Shown here in pieces: positions 17,424-26,658 of a stretch of DNA of 64,000 bases. The stretch lies in the NCBI GenBank assembly GCA_943788935.1, contig CALSSE010000003.1, forward strand, positions 62,001-126,000, read 5' to 3'. Source of the stretch: an uncultured bacterium (GTDB lineage Bacteria; Myxococcota_A; Bradymonadia; UBA7976; VGTA01). The notes beneath the pieces were generated by a model. The model was not told where the DNA came from, did not search any database, and worked only from the letters and a program-made list of their open reading frames with translations. How positions within the stretch are numbered: the stretch's first letter is position 1; the number at the start of each line of letters is the position of its first letter. A program made the position numbers and the translations under genes.

Positions 17424-19688
17424 TCAATCCTTGGTGAAGTCTTCGAGTCTCTTTAACCGTGATGGGTGGCGTAATTTACGCAGAGCCTTAGCCTCAATCT
17501 GACGGATACGCTCTCTCGTCACCTCAAAGACTTGACCAACCTCTTCTAGGGTATGATCTGACTTCTCACCAATTCCAAAGCGCATACAGAGAACTTTCTC
17601 TTCTCTCGGAGTAAGCGTGGAGAGAACTTTCTTAGTCTGCATTCGAAGGTTCTGCCTCTCGATGGCTTCACTCGGGCTCTGAGATTTCTCATCCTTGATA
17701 AAATCACCCAAGTTACTGTCTTCTTCTTCACCGATTGGAGTCTCAAGGGAGATTGGTTCCTTCGCGATTTTAAGGACTCTCCTCACCTTCTCAATCGGCA
17801 TCTCCATCTGCTCAGCCAATTCTTCAGGCGTTGGCTCCCGACCATGCAATTGAGCGAATGTCCTTTGATTACGGACAAGTTTATTGATGGTTTCAATCAT
17901 ATGCACAGGGATACGAATAGTACGGGCTTGGTCTGCGATCGCTCGAGTGATCGCTTGACGGATCCACCATGTCGCGTAAGTACTAAACTTATAGCCACGA
18001 CGATACTCAAACTTATCGACGGCTTTCATTAAGCCTATATTACCTTCTTGAATCAGATCTAAGAACTGTAAGCCTCGGTTAGTGTACTTTTTAGCGATGC
18101 TCACCACCAGTCTCAGGTTCGCCTCTACGAGCTCTGTCTTCGCTTTCTCAGCGTGATTTTCAAACTGCTGTAGACGACTGTATTGCTCACTCAGTTGAGG
18201 TAACGTGTAATCGGTCTCCAAGCGTAAGCGATTAAGAGTACGCTTATAGTTACGAACTTGGTCAGCACAGCTCATCAGAAGACGAGGATCTCTCGTCCTA
18301 TAATTACCTATAATATATTGCACTTGATCACGTGTCGTGCACGTTCGTAAGCGTCTCACATCGCTCAAAAGCATCTGGTCATTCTCTCCGCCGACTTTGC
18401 GAACGAGCTTAAAGATCTGACGCTCTGCCTCTTGACCTTGATGATACCACTGCTGAAGCTCTGAGCCGATATGATCGGTCACCTTCTTCACGAACTTAAG
18501 CTCCTTGAGTAAGGTTGAGATCTCCATACGAATGTTACTGTTTCTAGTGAAACAGCGCTTTTGATGGCTAACGCTCATCTCATCAATCGAATCCAACCGC
18601 TCAACGTTTTTCCTATACTCTCTATCGAGCGTAATCAATCGGTTACTCACCTCGATGAGATGTTTACGGCGCTCAAGGTCGAGCTCTGCGTTAGCCTCTC
18701 GTCTCAGGGCTTCGCTCTCTTCATCTTCATCGTCCTCTTCCTCTTCAGTCTTTGACGGTGCTATACGAGACGGGTTGGAGGTGCCGGATTTAGCGACAAG
18801 AACTGTCGATGAGTCCGACTTCGTGTCGTTGCTATCACTATCACTATCACTATCACTATCTACACTACTGTCGGAGTCACTATCACCCTCGACCTCACTG
18901 TGGGAGTCTACATCGATCTCATCATCATCATCAACTCTTTGGTCTTGAGACTTTTTCATGCTGATGCTTAAACGAGCCTCATACTCTTCCAACATCCTAG
19001 CTTCATCAAGCAGACGCTGTCTTCTAAGCCGTCCCCTTGTTCTCTGGCCTTTAGCCTTTGCCTCTTCATTATCTTTATTGAGAGTTTCAGCTGCTGAATC
19101 TACACTACTTTCAACTTCAGCGAGGTTATTGAGAAGCTCCTCTGTAGTAGTTGCCATCTCTCCTTCGGCAGCAAAGATTTCCTCATCATCCTTCTCTTCG
19201 AAGACATCCCGGTAACGAAGTCCACCCTCTTCAACTCGCTTAATATATTCTAGAGCGATTTTTAGGCTCAGAGGGGTCTCGAGCACTGTCCGTTTATATT
19301 CGTCTTGTCCACGCTCAATTTGCATGGCGATCCTCTGCTCACCTGCACGATTAAGTAGCTCTACAGAGCCCATTCTACGCAAATAAACGCGGACCGGATC
19401 ATTATTACGACCAAAGTTCCCGCTATCATGGTCCTCATCTCGATTAGAGCGCATTGTCTCAAGAGAGAATGAAGTCCTCTCTTCGGCATTTGAGCGGCTA
19501 AACCCGCTATCTAGAATCTTAATTCCCATCTCTTTGACGGTACTAATGAACTCAGTGTATGCCTTACTCTCAGAGTCATCACGGAAAATTTCATTAATCT
19601 CTGTTGAGGTTAGATAACCACGTTGTTGGCCAAGATTAAGAATCTCATTGAATCTATCTCGTTGAACTTTTCGATTAGTGTGCGCCAT
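17424..19688 (-). CDS. rpoD: RNA polymerase primary sigma factor RpoD (sigma-70)
   Basis: A 754-residue housekeeping sigma factor. Region 1.1 is at about residues 10-60 ([15 protein letters not shown]), region 1.2 at 95-130 ([16 protein letters not shown]), region 2 at about 515-590 with [20 protein letters not shown] and [20 protein letters not shown], region 3 at about 595-670, and region 4 at 685-745 with the helix-turn-helix [20 protein letters not shown]. The non-conserved region between 1.2 and 2 is about 380 residues, longer than in E. coli (about 245). It carries an acidic segment at 252-290 with an SDSDSDSD run and an [12 protein letters not shown] run near 315. It lies 101 bases after dnaG, the usual macromolecular-synthesis arrangement. 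Confidence 0.97.
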   Translation of the reverse strand: MAHTNRKVQRDRFNEILNLGQQRGYLTSTEINEIFRDDSESKAYTEFISTVKEMGIKILDSGFSRSNAEERTSFSLETMRSNRDEDHDSGNFGRNNDPVRVYLRRMGSVELLNRAGEQRIAMQIERGQDEYKRTVLETPLSLKIALEYIKRVEEGGLRYRDVFEEKDDEEIFAAEGEMATTTEELLNNLAEVESSVDSAAETLNKDNEEAKAKGQRTRGRLRRQRLLDEARMLEEYEARLSISMKKSQDQRVDDDDEIDVDSHSEVEGDSDSDSSVDSDSDSDSDSNDTKSDSSTVLVAKSGTSNPSRIAPSKTEEEEDDEDEESEALRREANAELDLERRKHLIEVSNRLITLDREYRKNVERLDSIDEMSVSHQKRCFTRNSNIRMEISTLLKELKFVKKVTDHIGSELQQWYHQGQEAERQIFKLVRKVGGENDQMLLSDVRRLRTCTTRDQVQYIIGNYRTRDPRLLMSCADQVRNYKRTLNRLRLETDYTLPQLSEQYSRLQQFENHAEKAKTELVEANLRLVVSIAKKYTNRGLQFLDLIQEGNIGLMKAVDKFEYRRGYKFSTYATWWIRQAITRAIADQARTIRIPVHMIETINKLVRNQRTFAQLHGREPTPEELAEQMEMPIEKVRRVLKIAKEPISLETPIGEEEDSNLGDFIKDEKSQSPSEAIERQNLRMQTKKVLSTLTPREEKVLCMRFGIGEKSDHTLEEVGQVFEVTRERIRQIEAKALRKLRHPSRLKRLEDFTKD

Positions 19689-19789
19689 GGGTGCTCTCGT
19701 TTTTAATCATCAGATCTAAAAAATGGGGAAAGGAAGAAAAATCGGGATAAAGGATAACTTATATTCGATAAGTAGCGAGGGGCTCAGCC

Positions 19790-22108
19790 TTACGATGGCT
19801 GATGAGTGTGAGTCAATCTCTGTAGTGAGGCCTGAACCTCTTGATAAGACTGGAGGAGATGCTCTCTTCTCTCTTGAGGACTTAACGCCGAGTCATCACC
19901 TACCCCATTCGGTTCTGCGGAGAGAGATTTTAGTTCATTGACGATCTCCTGTAGCTTCAGCTGAAGCTGTCCACGACGAAGACGCCGGATGAGATCTTCG
20001 AGCGATCTCTCGGGATCAATCTTTTCATTCTGTAAGGGTGGGTGAGCAATACAGTCTTTAAGAGTGGCGATCAACGATCGATCAGGTGACGACTTTAGAA
20101 AGCTCTCTCCGGTGGCAAAGCGTCCCTCGTCCCTCTCCCGCTTAATAGATATCAAGAATTCCCCAACGCCTGTATGACTAAAGTAGTTCGCGGCCCCTCG
20201 CTCAAGGAAGCGGTTGAGGAGCTCAGGCATATAGAACAGCGTTGAGATCGCTTCTCTCTCATATCCAGGGAGAGCCACTAGCCCCAAGTGAACTGAGGGA
20301 CTCGCCAAAGAGGCTGGCGGTTGAGGGCTCGGTGCGATTTCAATATCTGCTTCACCAGTCGGTCGATCTCCAAACACTCGTGGTTTCACTCGAGCTCCAC
20401 CCCGCTGGATCTGTACGTTGGACCACCAAGGTCGAGCCTCTTGGTCTGAGCGCTGATGAGACGACTTACCTGATCTGCGGCGTCTCTTACCTTCATGAGT
20501 GGGCTCTCTATACACCCCATAAGGCTCTCCCGAACGGGGCGCGCCCATCAACCCTTGAAAGCGGTCATTAGACTCTCTTCCGGGTGACGCAGAGTGAGAT
20601 GACGCAGAGTGAGATGACGCAGAGTGAGATGACGCAGAGTGAGATGACGCAGAGTGAGATGACGCAGAGTGAGATGACGCAGAGTGAGATGACGCAGAGT
20701 GAGATGATGCAGAGTGAGATGAATCAGAGTGAGATGAATCAGACTTCACTACGTAGTGGTCTCTGCTCTCTTGAGAGGCGCGGATCATCAGATCGCTGAG
20801 ATAAGACCGCTCTACGCCAACCCGCTTAGAGATCAGATCAAGGAAGAGGGGTCGTTGATGTTCATCTTGTATAAGATGAATCAGAGGGATCATCTCTCTC
20901 ACGACTTGAGCTTGACCGATCGGGTCACTTGGGTGCTCGGTGAGGAGCGTATTCAATCGAACCAACAACAGTGGCTGGGCGTCACTGAGCCACTCTTCAA
21001 AAGATTTAGCGCCGTAAGACCTAACAAAAGAGTCTGGATCTTGCTCGGGCGGTAGTGGCTTCCCTCTGACATTGAGTCCTTGAGCGAGCAACACAGGTAA
21101 ACTCTTAAACGCTGCTCTTTGACCCGCTTGATCACCATCCATTACACAGGTCACCGACCGACTGAGTCGCTTGATCAATAGGGCCTGTCGCTCCGAGAGC
21201 GCCGTTCCCATAGCTGCGACCACATTTGGAAATCCTGCTTGCCAGAGGGAGACGACATCTAGATTTCCTTCGCAGAGAATAAGATCATCAACAGCGGTTG
21301 ATCTCATCGCCACTCGAGCGGTCTTAAGGCCAAAAAGATGCTCACTTTTCACAAAGAGCGGAGTCTCAGGAGAATTTAAATATTTAGCGATCTTCTGTTC
21401 TGGGTTAACCACTCGTCCGCTATACCCTACGACCCGGTCTCGAAGATCAAAGATGGGGCACATCACCCGATTACGAAATCTAAGTCTCCCCCCGTTCAGC
21501 CGAGTGTCTCCTCGCCTATCAGGTCTGTCAGGGTCATGAGGAACGACAACTCCCAAAGTGATTAAATCTTCTAGAGCGATCTCTTGCTCTCGTATCCATC
21601 GAGCGAAGGACCCGACATCATCGCCCGCCCATCCTAGCCTGAAGGCGGCGACGGACTCCTCAGAGATCTGACGCTTGGCGAGATAGCTCTTCCCAACCGA
21701 AGAGCGAGAGAGCGAACGCTCATACAACAGGGTCAGGCGCTCTTGAACATCGAATAGGCGATCTTCTAAAGCGAGTCTCTTCGCCCTTCTCTCTCGAACC
21801 TCTGGCTTGATAAAGCGCTCTTCTGGAACCTCAACTCCAACTCGAGAGGCCAAGGCTTTAACTGCCTCGGGGAAGTTGAGGTTTTGAGTCTCCTTAATAA
21901 AGTTCAGAGAGTCTCCATGAGCTTGACAGCCAAAGCAGTGATAAGTGCCCTGCTGCGGATTGACCACGAAGGATGGCGTCTTCTCTCCATGAAAAGGACA
22001 GAGACCTTTAAGCGAGGCTCCTGCTCTCTTAAGCGCCACGAGCTCCCCGACGATCTCGGTAATATCTGCTCGTTCTCTTACCTTTTGGATGACGTCATCT
22101 GCGATCAA
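19790..22108 (-). CDS. dnaG: DNA primase DnaG with a SSHSA tandem-repeat linker
   Basis: A 772-residue primase that makes RNA primers for replication. The N-terminal CHC2 zinc finger is CPFHGEKTPSF with YHCFGC (about residues 38-65); the RNA polymerase/Toprim core follows with VVGYSGRVV, ILCEGNLDVVSLWQ and VTCVMDGDQAGQ; the C-terminal helicase-binding domain is helical. Between core and C-terminus, residues about 458-507 are ten copies of SSHSA/SSHSD, encoded by a 15-nt repeat. The usual length is 580-650 residues. The start is TTG at 22108, chosen because MIADDVIQKVRERADI matches the family N-terminus and no in-frame ATG fits; its Shine-Dalgarno is weak (TAGGC). It starts 8 bases after the stop of the upstream gene and probably depends on coupling. 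Confidence 0.97.
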   Translation of the reverse strand: MIADDVIQKVRERADITEIVGELVALKRAGASLKGLCPFHGEKTPSFVVNPQQGTYHCFGCQAHGDSLNFIKETQNLNFPEAVKALASRVGVEVPEERFIKPEVRERRAKRLALEDRLFDVQERLTLLYERSLSRSSVGKSYLAKRQISEESVAAFRLGWAGDDVGSFARWIREQEIALEDLITLGVVVPHDPDRPDRRGDTRLNGGRLRFRNRVMCPIFDLRDRVVGYSGRVVNPEQKIAKYLNSPETPLFVKSEHLFGLKTARVAMRSTAVDDLILCEGNLDVVSLWQAGFPNVVAAMGTALSERQALLIKRLSRSVTCVMDGDQAGQRAAFKSLPVLLAQGLNVRGKPLPPEQDPDSFVRSYGAKSFEEWLSDAQPLLLVRLNTLLTEHPSDPIGQAQVVREMIPLIHLIQDEHQRPLFLDLISKRVGVERSYLSDLMIRASQESRDHYVVKSDSSHSDSSHSASSHSASSHSASSHSASSHSASSHSASSHSASSHSASSHSASPGRESNDRFQGLMGAPRSGEPYGVYREPTHEGKRRRRSGKSSHQRSDQEARPWWSNVQIQRGGARVKPRVFGDRPTGEADIEIAPSPQPPASLASPSVHLGLVALPGYEREAISTLFYMPELLNRFLERGAANYFSHTGVGEFLISIKRERDEGRFATGESFLKSSPDRSLIATLKDCIAHPPLQNEKIDPERSLEDLIRRLRRGQLQLKLQEIVNELKSLSAEPNGVGDDSALSPQERREHLLQSYQEVQASLQRLTHTHQPS
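20586..20735 (-). repeat. 15-nt coding tandem repeat in dnaG, ten units
   Basis: Ten units of the plus-strand 15-mer GACGCAGAGTGAGAT, eight identical and the last two with one or two changes (GATGC..., GAATC...). On the coding strand each reads as SSHSA or SSHSD. The high identity of the units at third positions shows recent expansion rather than protein-level selection alone. Confidence 0.95.
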
Positions 22109-22116
22109 AATAAAGC

Positions 22117-23055
22117 CTAAAGCTGAAATTCAGTGAGCTCGGGGAGGTAGTCTTGCTTATCGATTCGATACCCTTTGAAATGCTTTTTAAAAGCCTCTTT
22201 GAAGGTTTTAGAGGTCCTCAATTTTGGCAAATGGATGAGAGGCTTGAGCGCTCTCTTCTCCACACCCACATAAGTGATCTCTTGAGGATCTCCTTCAGCG
22301 AACAACGCCTCCCAGACGACTCGTACTTTGAGTCTAGCATATTGTTGAGCTTCCACAGGCATCCCCTCAAATAACTCACGTAGCTGCTCAAATGTTGGGC
22401 TGCGCCAAGCGAGGATAAGAGTTTTGTCTTCTCTATGCTTAATCGATGTACGATTGTGTATTTTCTCGATGACTAAGTTGACTGAAGATTTGTGGGTAAA
22501 CTCGACTTCTAATTCCAATCGATACTGAGTCTGCTCGACATCATGTATTTTTTTCTGGTCTTGAAAGCGACTCACCTGATTATGAATCCAATAAATAGAC
22601 TTTAAGAAGAGCCCTCCCCACAGACGATCATAAGAGGTCGGTTGAGGATATTCTGCTCGATCTCCTTGATAGAGGTAATAGATCCCCTGAGTCGGTCCAA
22701 GATGAAATCGACTCTTATTGAGGTTGTTATGACTGAATCCGTAAACAGAGGTAGGTGCCACCGTATTAAATTGGTGACCATCCTTAGTGTCTTTGAGGTT
22801 ACGTCCGGCGAAGCTCTCTGTGAACATGTACACTTGCTCATCGGCGCCTCTCAACTCTATCTTACCACCATCTGGACCATCGACAGTGTACAGAATAGAC
22901 TCTTCTCCCCAAGGCTCCGAAATATCGTCTTGCGTGAAGTATAGCTCACCATCAAGGCGCTGATAACCGCTATCATAAGACTCTAAAAATTCCTCTATTT
23001 TCTCCAACCACTCGTTGAAATTATGCTCTTTCGGATCGATTACATCAAATATCAT
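22117..23055 (-). CDS. Hypothetical protein upstream of dnaG
   Basis: A 312-residue soluble protein with no family I recognise. It starts with an acidic helical segment (NFNEWLEKIEEFLESYDSGY), has alternating aromatic and charged strands (GQQ-like absent), and a basic C-terminal third (LIHLPKLRTSKTFKEAFKKHFKGYR). The ATG at 23055 is preferred over the TTG at 23061. It ends eight bases before dnaG and probably opens the dnaG-rpoD operon, so it may serve replication or transcription, but that rests only on position. A run of ten G residues on the coding strand lies about 110 bases upstream of the start. Confidence 0.65.
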   Translation of the reverse strand: MIFDVIDPKEHNFNEWLEKIEEFLESYDSGYQRLDGELYFTQDDISEPWGEESILYTVDGPDGGKIELRGADEQVYMFTESFAGRNLKDTKDGHQFNTVAPTSVYGFSHNNLNKSRFHLGPTQGIYYLYQGDRAEYPQPTSYDRLWGGLFLKSIYWIHNQVSRFQDQKKIHDVEQTQYRLELEVEFTHKSSVNLVIEKIHNRTSIKHREDKTLILAWRSPTFEQLRELFEGMPVEAQQYARLKVRVVWEALFAEGDPQEITYVGVEKRALKPLIHLPKLRTSKTFKEAFKKHFKGYRIDKQDYLPELTEFQL

Positions 23056-23416
23056 CAGCAAAACCCATTCTGCTTCCTCATTTAGATGAAGTCTCTTTGT
23101 TGTTGTTCAAGGAGACTTTATAAGTGAAGGAATCTAGTAATCTTTCGACAATAGATCAAGAACGCCCCCCCCCCTTACAAAATAAGATCTTGTATTTATT
23201 GATTTTATTTTAGAAGGTGGGGTCAAGAGTCTCCAGTTTTGCGCTAGAGATGATTGACCATCAAGCGGATAGAGACAAAATTCCAGCGTACAAAAAATTA
23301 CTAGACACCCCCACTTGCCTACCCTTTGTATATGGTCTGTGCAACCTTTTGCTATCCATATGCAATTTCAAGTATAGCAAGCCCACCCATCTACTTCGCT
23401 GCTAAATATAAGATGA
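23056..23416. other. Intergenic region with a C10 homopolymer
   Basis: About 360 bases. It contains ten consecutive C at 23165-23174 and is otherwise AT-rich with no clear terminator or gene; a plus-strand ORF at 23217-23405 has no ribosome-binding site or coding character. It should contain the promoter of the operon starting with the gene at 23055. Confidence 0.55.
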
Positions 23417-26400
23417 TTACATCCCTGACATGGTGGGCTTGATGGTGGGCTTAACGATGGACCCTTTGATCTCTCTCGATTCTTTATAATGCTCATAGAG
23501 TCTGCTTACAATGACGCCAAAGATCGGTATTAGAGCAAAGGCTGACTCCCAGAGGTACTCAAGATCTGTGGCCCCAATACGAATTTGGGTCGCTTGAGAG
23601 GCGACAACAAAGACTAAGAGCATAAACATCTCTCGCCCTCTCTGATAAGCGAGTGGGACGAGGAGGATAATGAAGCTATAATAGTAGCACGTCAGCTCGA
23701 AGACAGTAAACATGAAGGCGACGCTGGCAGCGGTTACCTCCCATAAGCTGAGACGCTTACGGAGGACAAACATCGCCCCAAACAGTAATGCGATAGTAAG
23801 CAATTGAATCCACCGACGACTCTTTCTGAGCTCTCGTACTTTAGTCTTCCACACCGAGAACCCCTCTGGTCTATTCTTCATTTTACGCTGTATCTGCAGC
23901 GACTTATGAACCGTATAAGAGGGATGAAAGGAAACGATGGTTGGGTATCCCATATTATTGGTGAGCGGAGTGTCTTTATGTTTGAATGAGTTCTCTAGAA
24001 ACTCCTTAAAGGCAGGGGTAACCCCTTGATATTGAGGCGCTTTCCCTTGAGTAAAGGGAACGCTCAAGGGGACGAGGATCACGAGAGAGAGAAGCCCCCC
24101 TATGGTAAATCGGAGATGCTCCTTTTGCCAAGGAGTTTTACCGATCAACATCATCAAGATCTGAACCGCCGCTCCACCGAGGATCGCTCCTGGGAAGATC
24201 CTCAACAGCAGCGCCCATCCCAGACTAAATCCGGAGAGAAGGGGATAGCCCTTCTTAAGGAAGCACACTCCTGAGCCGAGCATAAAGAGCCAAGGTGCTC
24301 GACCTATAGAGCCACCTGTCCAGTCAAATGACCACGGGTAACCTGTTCCAAAGATCACGAGGGTGAAAGCAGTGATCTCTAAACCAAAAGCCCACAAATA
24401 GAGAAGGAACAGGACCACATAGAGACCTATATCGATCAAATTAAGGTTAATGATATACTGCTCGAAGCGAGGTCGATCTTCATTATAGAACCTATCTCTA
24501 GCTTCTTTCTTCTTTTTATAGGGCCGCTTATCCTTTTTGATGCTCGGCGTGTGCTCTAAGTCTTTAGGAGGGATGTGATCCCGCCAGCCATATTGAGTGA
24601 GTTGAGAGCCTGCTAAGCTCCACACTGGGGTAGGGTTGAAACCATGATCTTTGAACATTCGTTTCCACCAAGCCTCCCCCATATAGCTCCTAAATAATCG
24701 AATATCTTGCTTATAGGCTCGCCAACGTTCTGGCGTAAAGTGAGCACGACATTCCTTGGTTAAGGGATGGTTCTCATCATCGACCTCTTGCGATTTACCT
24801 AACTCGTTATTGGTGAGATGACGGAGCGGTCTATCCTTAAGTTTTTCATCTCGGCCGTCATCGTACTCAGCGAGAGTAGTACAGTGATAAATGAGGTGAT
24901 AACGAGTCTCTGAGAAATACTTAGAGCCTACATAGTAGTGGAAGCTGTCCCAAAAGTGGGTGATCCGACTCCCATGAAAACTACCGAAACTGAACCACGC
25001 GAAGAGACCGCAAGCAGCAATCATCATCCACCCAAAGCGCTGATGAGGCCCTCGTAAACTTGATTGGAGTGAGATGAGCTCAGCAACAGTGAGAGAGCCT
25101 CCTCGCTTATTGATTACCGCCTCACTCTTCGCCCGCTTCATGTGCCAAAGGAGATAGCCGCCAGCGACGATCGCCATTACCACTAACCCCTCCCATCCGT
25201 TAGGCCACCAATTAGAGCGCTTACCTAGTGTCTCGTCAGCGTGGCTCATAAAGACCACAACGACTCCCACGATTCCCCAGCTCTGTAAGGCGGGGATCAA
25301 TCGACCGAAGTGAGTCGACTTATAGAGATGATAGGCCAGCCATCCAAAGAGGATCAGTGAGAATAGGCTCAGTATTAACCCATTAACGAAGACCATCTTA
25401 GCGTGAGCAGGTGGGAAGGAGAAGGCCTCAATTAAACCATTGCTCAATGCTCCATTATCAGCCCATTGGTCGATCGATCGACCCATCTGTACGCCGCCGA
25501 GCCAAACATTGAAGAGAGCTGTCCCGATTCCAAAGAGATAAGCGAAGAAACTTCGATATTCATTATGACTCAGCGGCGCTGAGCTCTCTACAGAGTCTGC
25601 TTCCATGCCGGCTTTTGATTCCTCGATGCTCTCTTCTTCGTTGACGCTCTCTTCTTCATCGGCGCTCTCTTCTTCGTCGACGCTCTCTTCTTCGTCAGCG
25701 CTCTCTTCGTCTCGACGACGGTTAGAGAGTAGGCGAGGAAAGAGGAAAGCGAGCATGGCGAAGAGCGCTATCCCCATTTTACCTTTACCGATGAGGTGCT
25801 TGCGGACATCTTTGCCATCTTTTTTTATAGCGGCGGTTAAACTTGGTTTGGGAGGCCATGACTTAGGAGGCTTACAATATGCTTGTAGCTCAGAGATAGA
25901 GTAGGAGCTGTCACCGCCATTAGCTTTTACTTGAAGAAACTGAACGGGCGCTGAGGGTGATGCCAACACAACTTGACGAGTTTGTAGCCCTGGTAGTTTA
26001 TCAGGACCAGCGCTCCATAATAATGAGTAGCTTTTACCATCTGCTGATCCGTAAACCTCATAAGTATCGTTATTATCAGCCTGTACAGTGAAAGCGCTGA
26101 GTTGGGTCTTAAGTCCTAGATCAAAAGTTACCAAGCCGCCCTTACTGATTACCGCCGCTTGAGTGACAGACCAAAATGACCCTTCTTTAACGTGCTTTCC
26201 ATCAGTCATCCTTAGAGTTCTACGCACACTCCTCGTAGGCTTAACCGGGTGCTTGTTATAGAGCAGGTTACCACCCTTCTCGCACTTCAGTGGTGCCGAC
26301 TTCACCGCAGTAGGCTTCGCCGCAGTAGGCTTCGCCGCTGGAGGCTTCGCTGCAGTCCCCTCTGGAGGAAGCGACATATTCTGAGCCTCCGCCTCGCTCA

Positions 26401-26518
26401 GTGAAACCATAAGAGTGGATAAGTAAACCATAAGACTAAGCGTTGCCGCTATCGACCCACGTGAAGAATAAAGTGTGGCCTTTAGAGGCTGTTGTCTCAG
26501 GAGAGTGAAGGGGGGCAT
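23417..26518 (-). CDS. Membrane protein with N-terminal discoidin domain and GT-C-like glycosyltransferase core
   Basis: A 1033-residue protein. After a signal segment (about residues 22-45) and an Ala-Lys-Pro linker (AAKPTAAKPTAVK) comes a discoidin/F5-8 type C domain (about residues 85-215): SFWSVTQAAVISKGGLVTFD, then FTVQADNNDTYEVYGSADGK and QFLQVKANGGDSSYSISELQ. A transmembrane helix and an acidic repeat (EESADE/EESVDE, about 273-297) follow, then some ten transmembrane segments. A periplasmic-loop sequence DSFHYYVGSKYFSETRYHLIY resembles GT87/DUF2029-type polyprenyl-phosphate sugar transferases of the GT-C fold, which add sugars outside the membrane. Donor and acceptor are unknown. ATG at 26518 has GGAG upstream. 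Confidence 0.7.
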   Translation of the reverse strand: MPPFTLLRQQPLKATLYSSRGSIAATLSLMVYLSTLMVSLSEAEAQNMSLPPEGTAAKPPAAKPTAAKPTAVKSAPLKCEKGGNLLYNKHPVKPTRSVRRTLRMTDGKHVKEGSFWSVTQAAVISKGGLVTFDLGLKTQLSAFTVQADNNDTYEVYGSADGKSYSLLWSAGPDKLPGLQTRQVVLASPSAPVQFLQVKANGGDSSYSISELQAYCKPPKSWPPKPSLTAAIKKDGKDVRKHLIGKGKMGIALFAMLAFLFPRLLSNRRRDEESADEEESVDEEESADEEESVNEEESIEESKAGMEADSVESSAPLSHNEYRSFFAYLFGIGTALFNVWLGGVQMGRSIDQWADNGALSNGLIEAFSFPPAHAKMVFVNGLILSLFSLILFGWLAYHLYKSTHFGRLIPALQSWGIVGVVVVFMSHADETLGKRSNWWPNGWEGLVVMAIVAGGYLLWHMKRAKSEAVINKRGGSLTVAELISLQSSLRGPHQRFGWMMIAACGLFAWFSFGSFHGSRITHFWDSFHYYVGSKYFSETRYHLIYHCTTLAEYDDGRDEKLKDRPLRHLTNNELGKSQEVDDENHPLTKECRAHFTPERWRAYKQDIRLFRSYMGEAWWKRMFKDHGFNPTPVWSLAGSQLTQYGWRDHIPPKDLEHTPSIKKDKRPYKKKKEARDRFYNEDRPRFEQYIINLNLIDIGLYVVLFLLYLWAFGLEITAFTLVIFGTGYPWSFDWTGGSIGRAPWLFMLGSGVCFLKKGYPLLSGFSLGWALLLRIFPGAILGGAAVQILMMLIGKTPWQKEHLRFTIGGLLSLVILVPLSVPFTQGKAPQYQGVTPAFKEFLENSFKHKDTPLTNNMGYPTIVSFHPSYTVHKSLQIQRKMKNRPEGFSVWKTKVRELRKSRRWIQLLTIALLFGAMFVLRKRLSLWEVTAASVAFMFTVFELTCYYYSFIILLVPLAYQRGREMFMLLVFVVASQATQIRIGATDLEYLWESAFALIPIFGVIVSRLYEHYKESREIKGSIVKPTIKPTMSGM
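25628..25699 (-). repeat. 18-nt coding repeat (EESADE/EESVDE), four units
   Basis: Four units of 18 nt, plus-strand form GCTCTCTTCTTCGTTGAC with changes at the last bases. They encode the acidic linker between the discoidin and membrane parts. Confidence 0.85.
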
Positions 26519-26658
26519 AGGCTAGCTCCAATGACGCTGAGTCGAGAATGATTCGATAAAGAGACTTTTCTTGTGTCCTCTCGATAGGTGATATTAGGGT
26601 AGTAAATCAAGCACACAGATCTCGATACATCATTTTTTTAAGAGAGTTAGGAGAGTAT

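Noticed and set aside
20586..20735. Repeat arrays as possible CRISPR
   Set aside because: Units are contiguous, with no spacers, and most are in coding frame.
20584..20799. Plus-strand ORF with MTQSE repeats in dnaG
   Set aside because: Reverse reading of the dnaG repeat.
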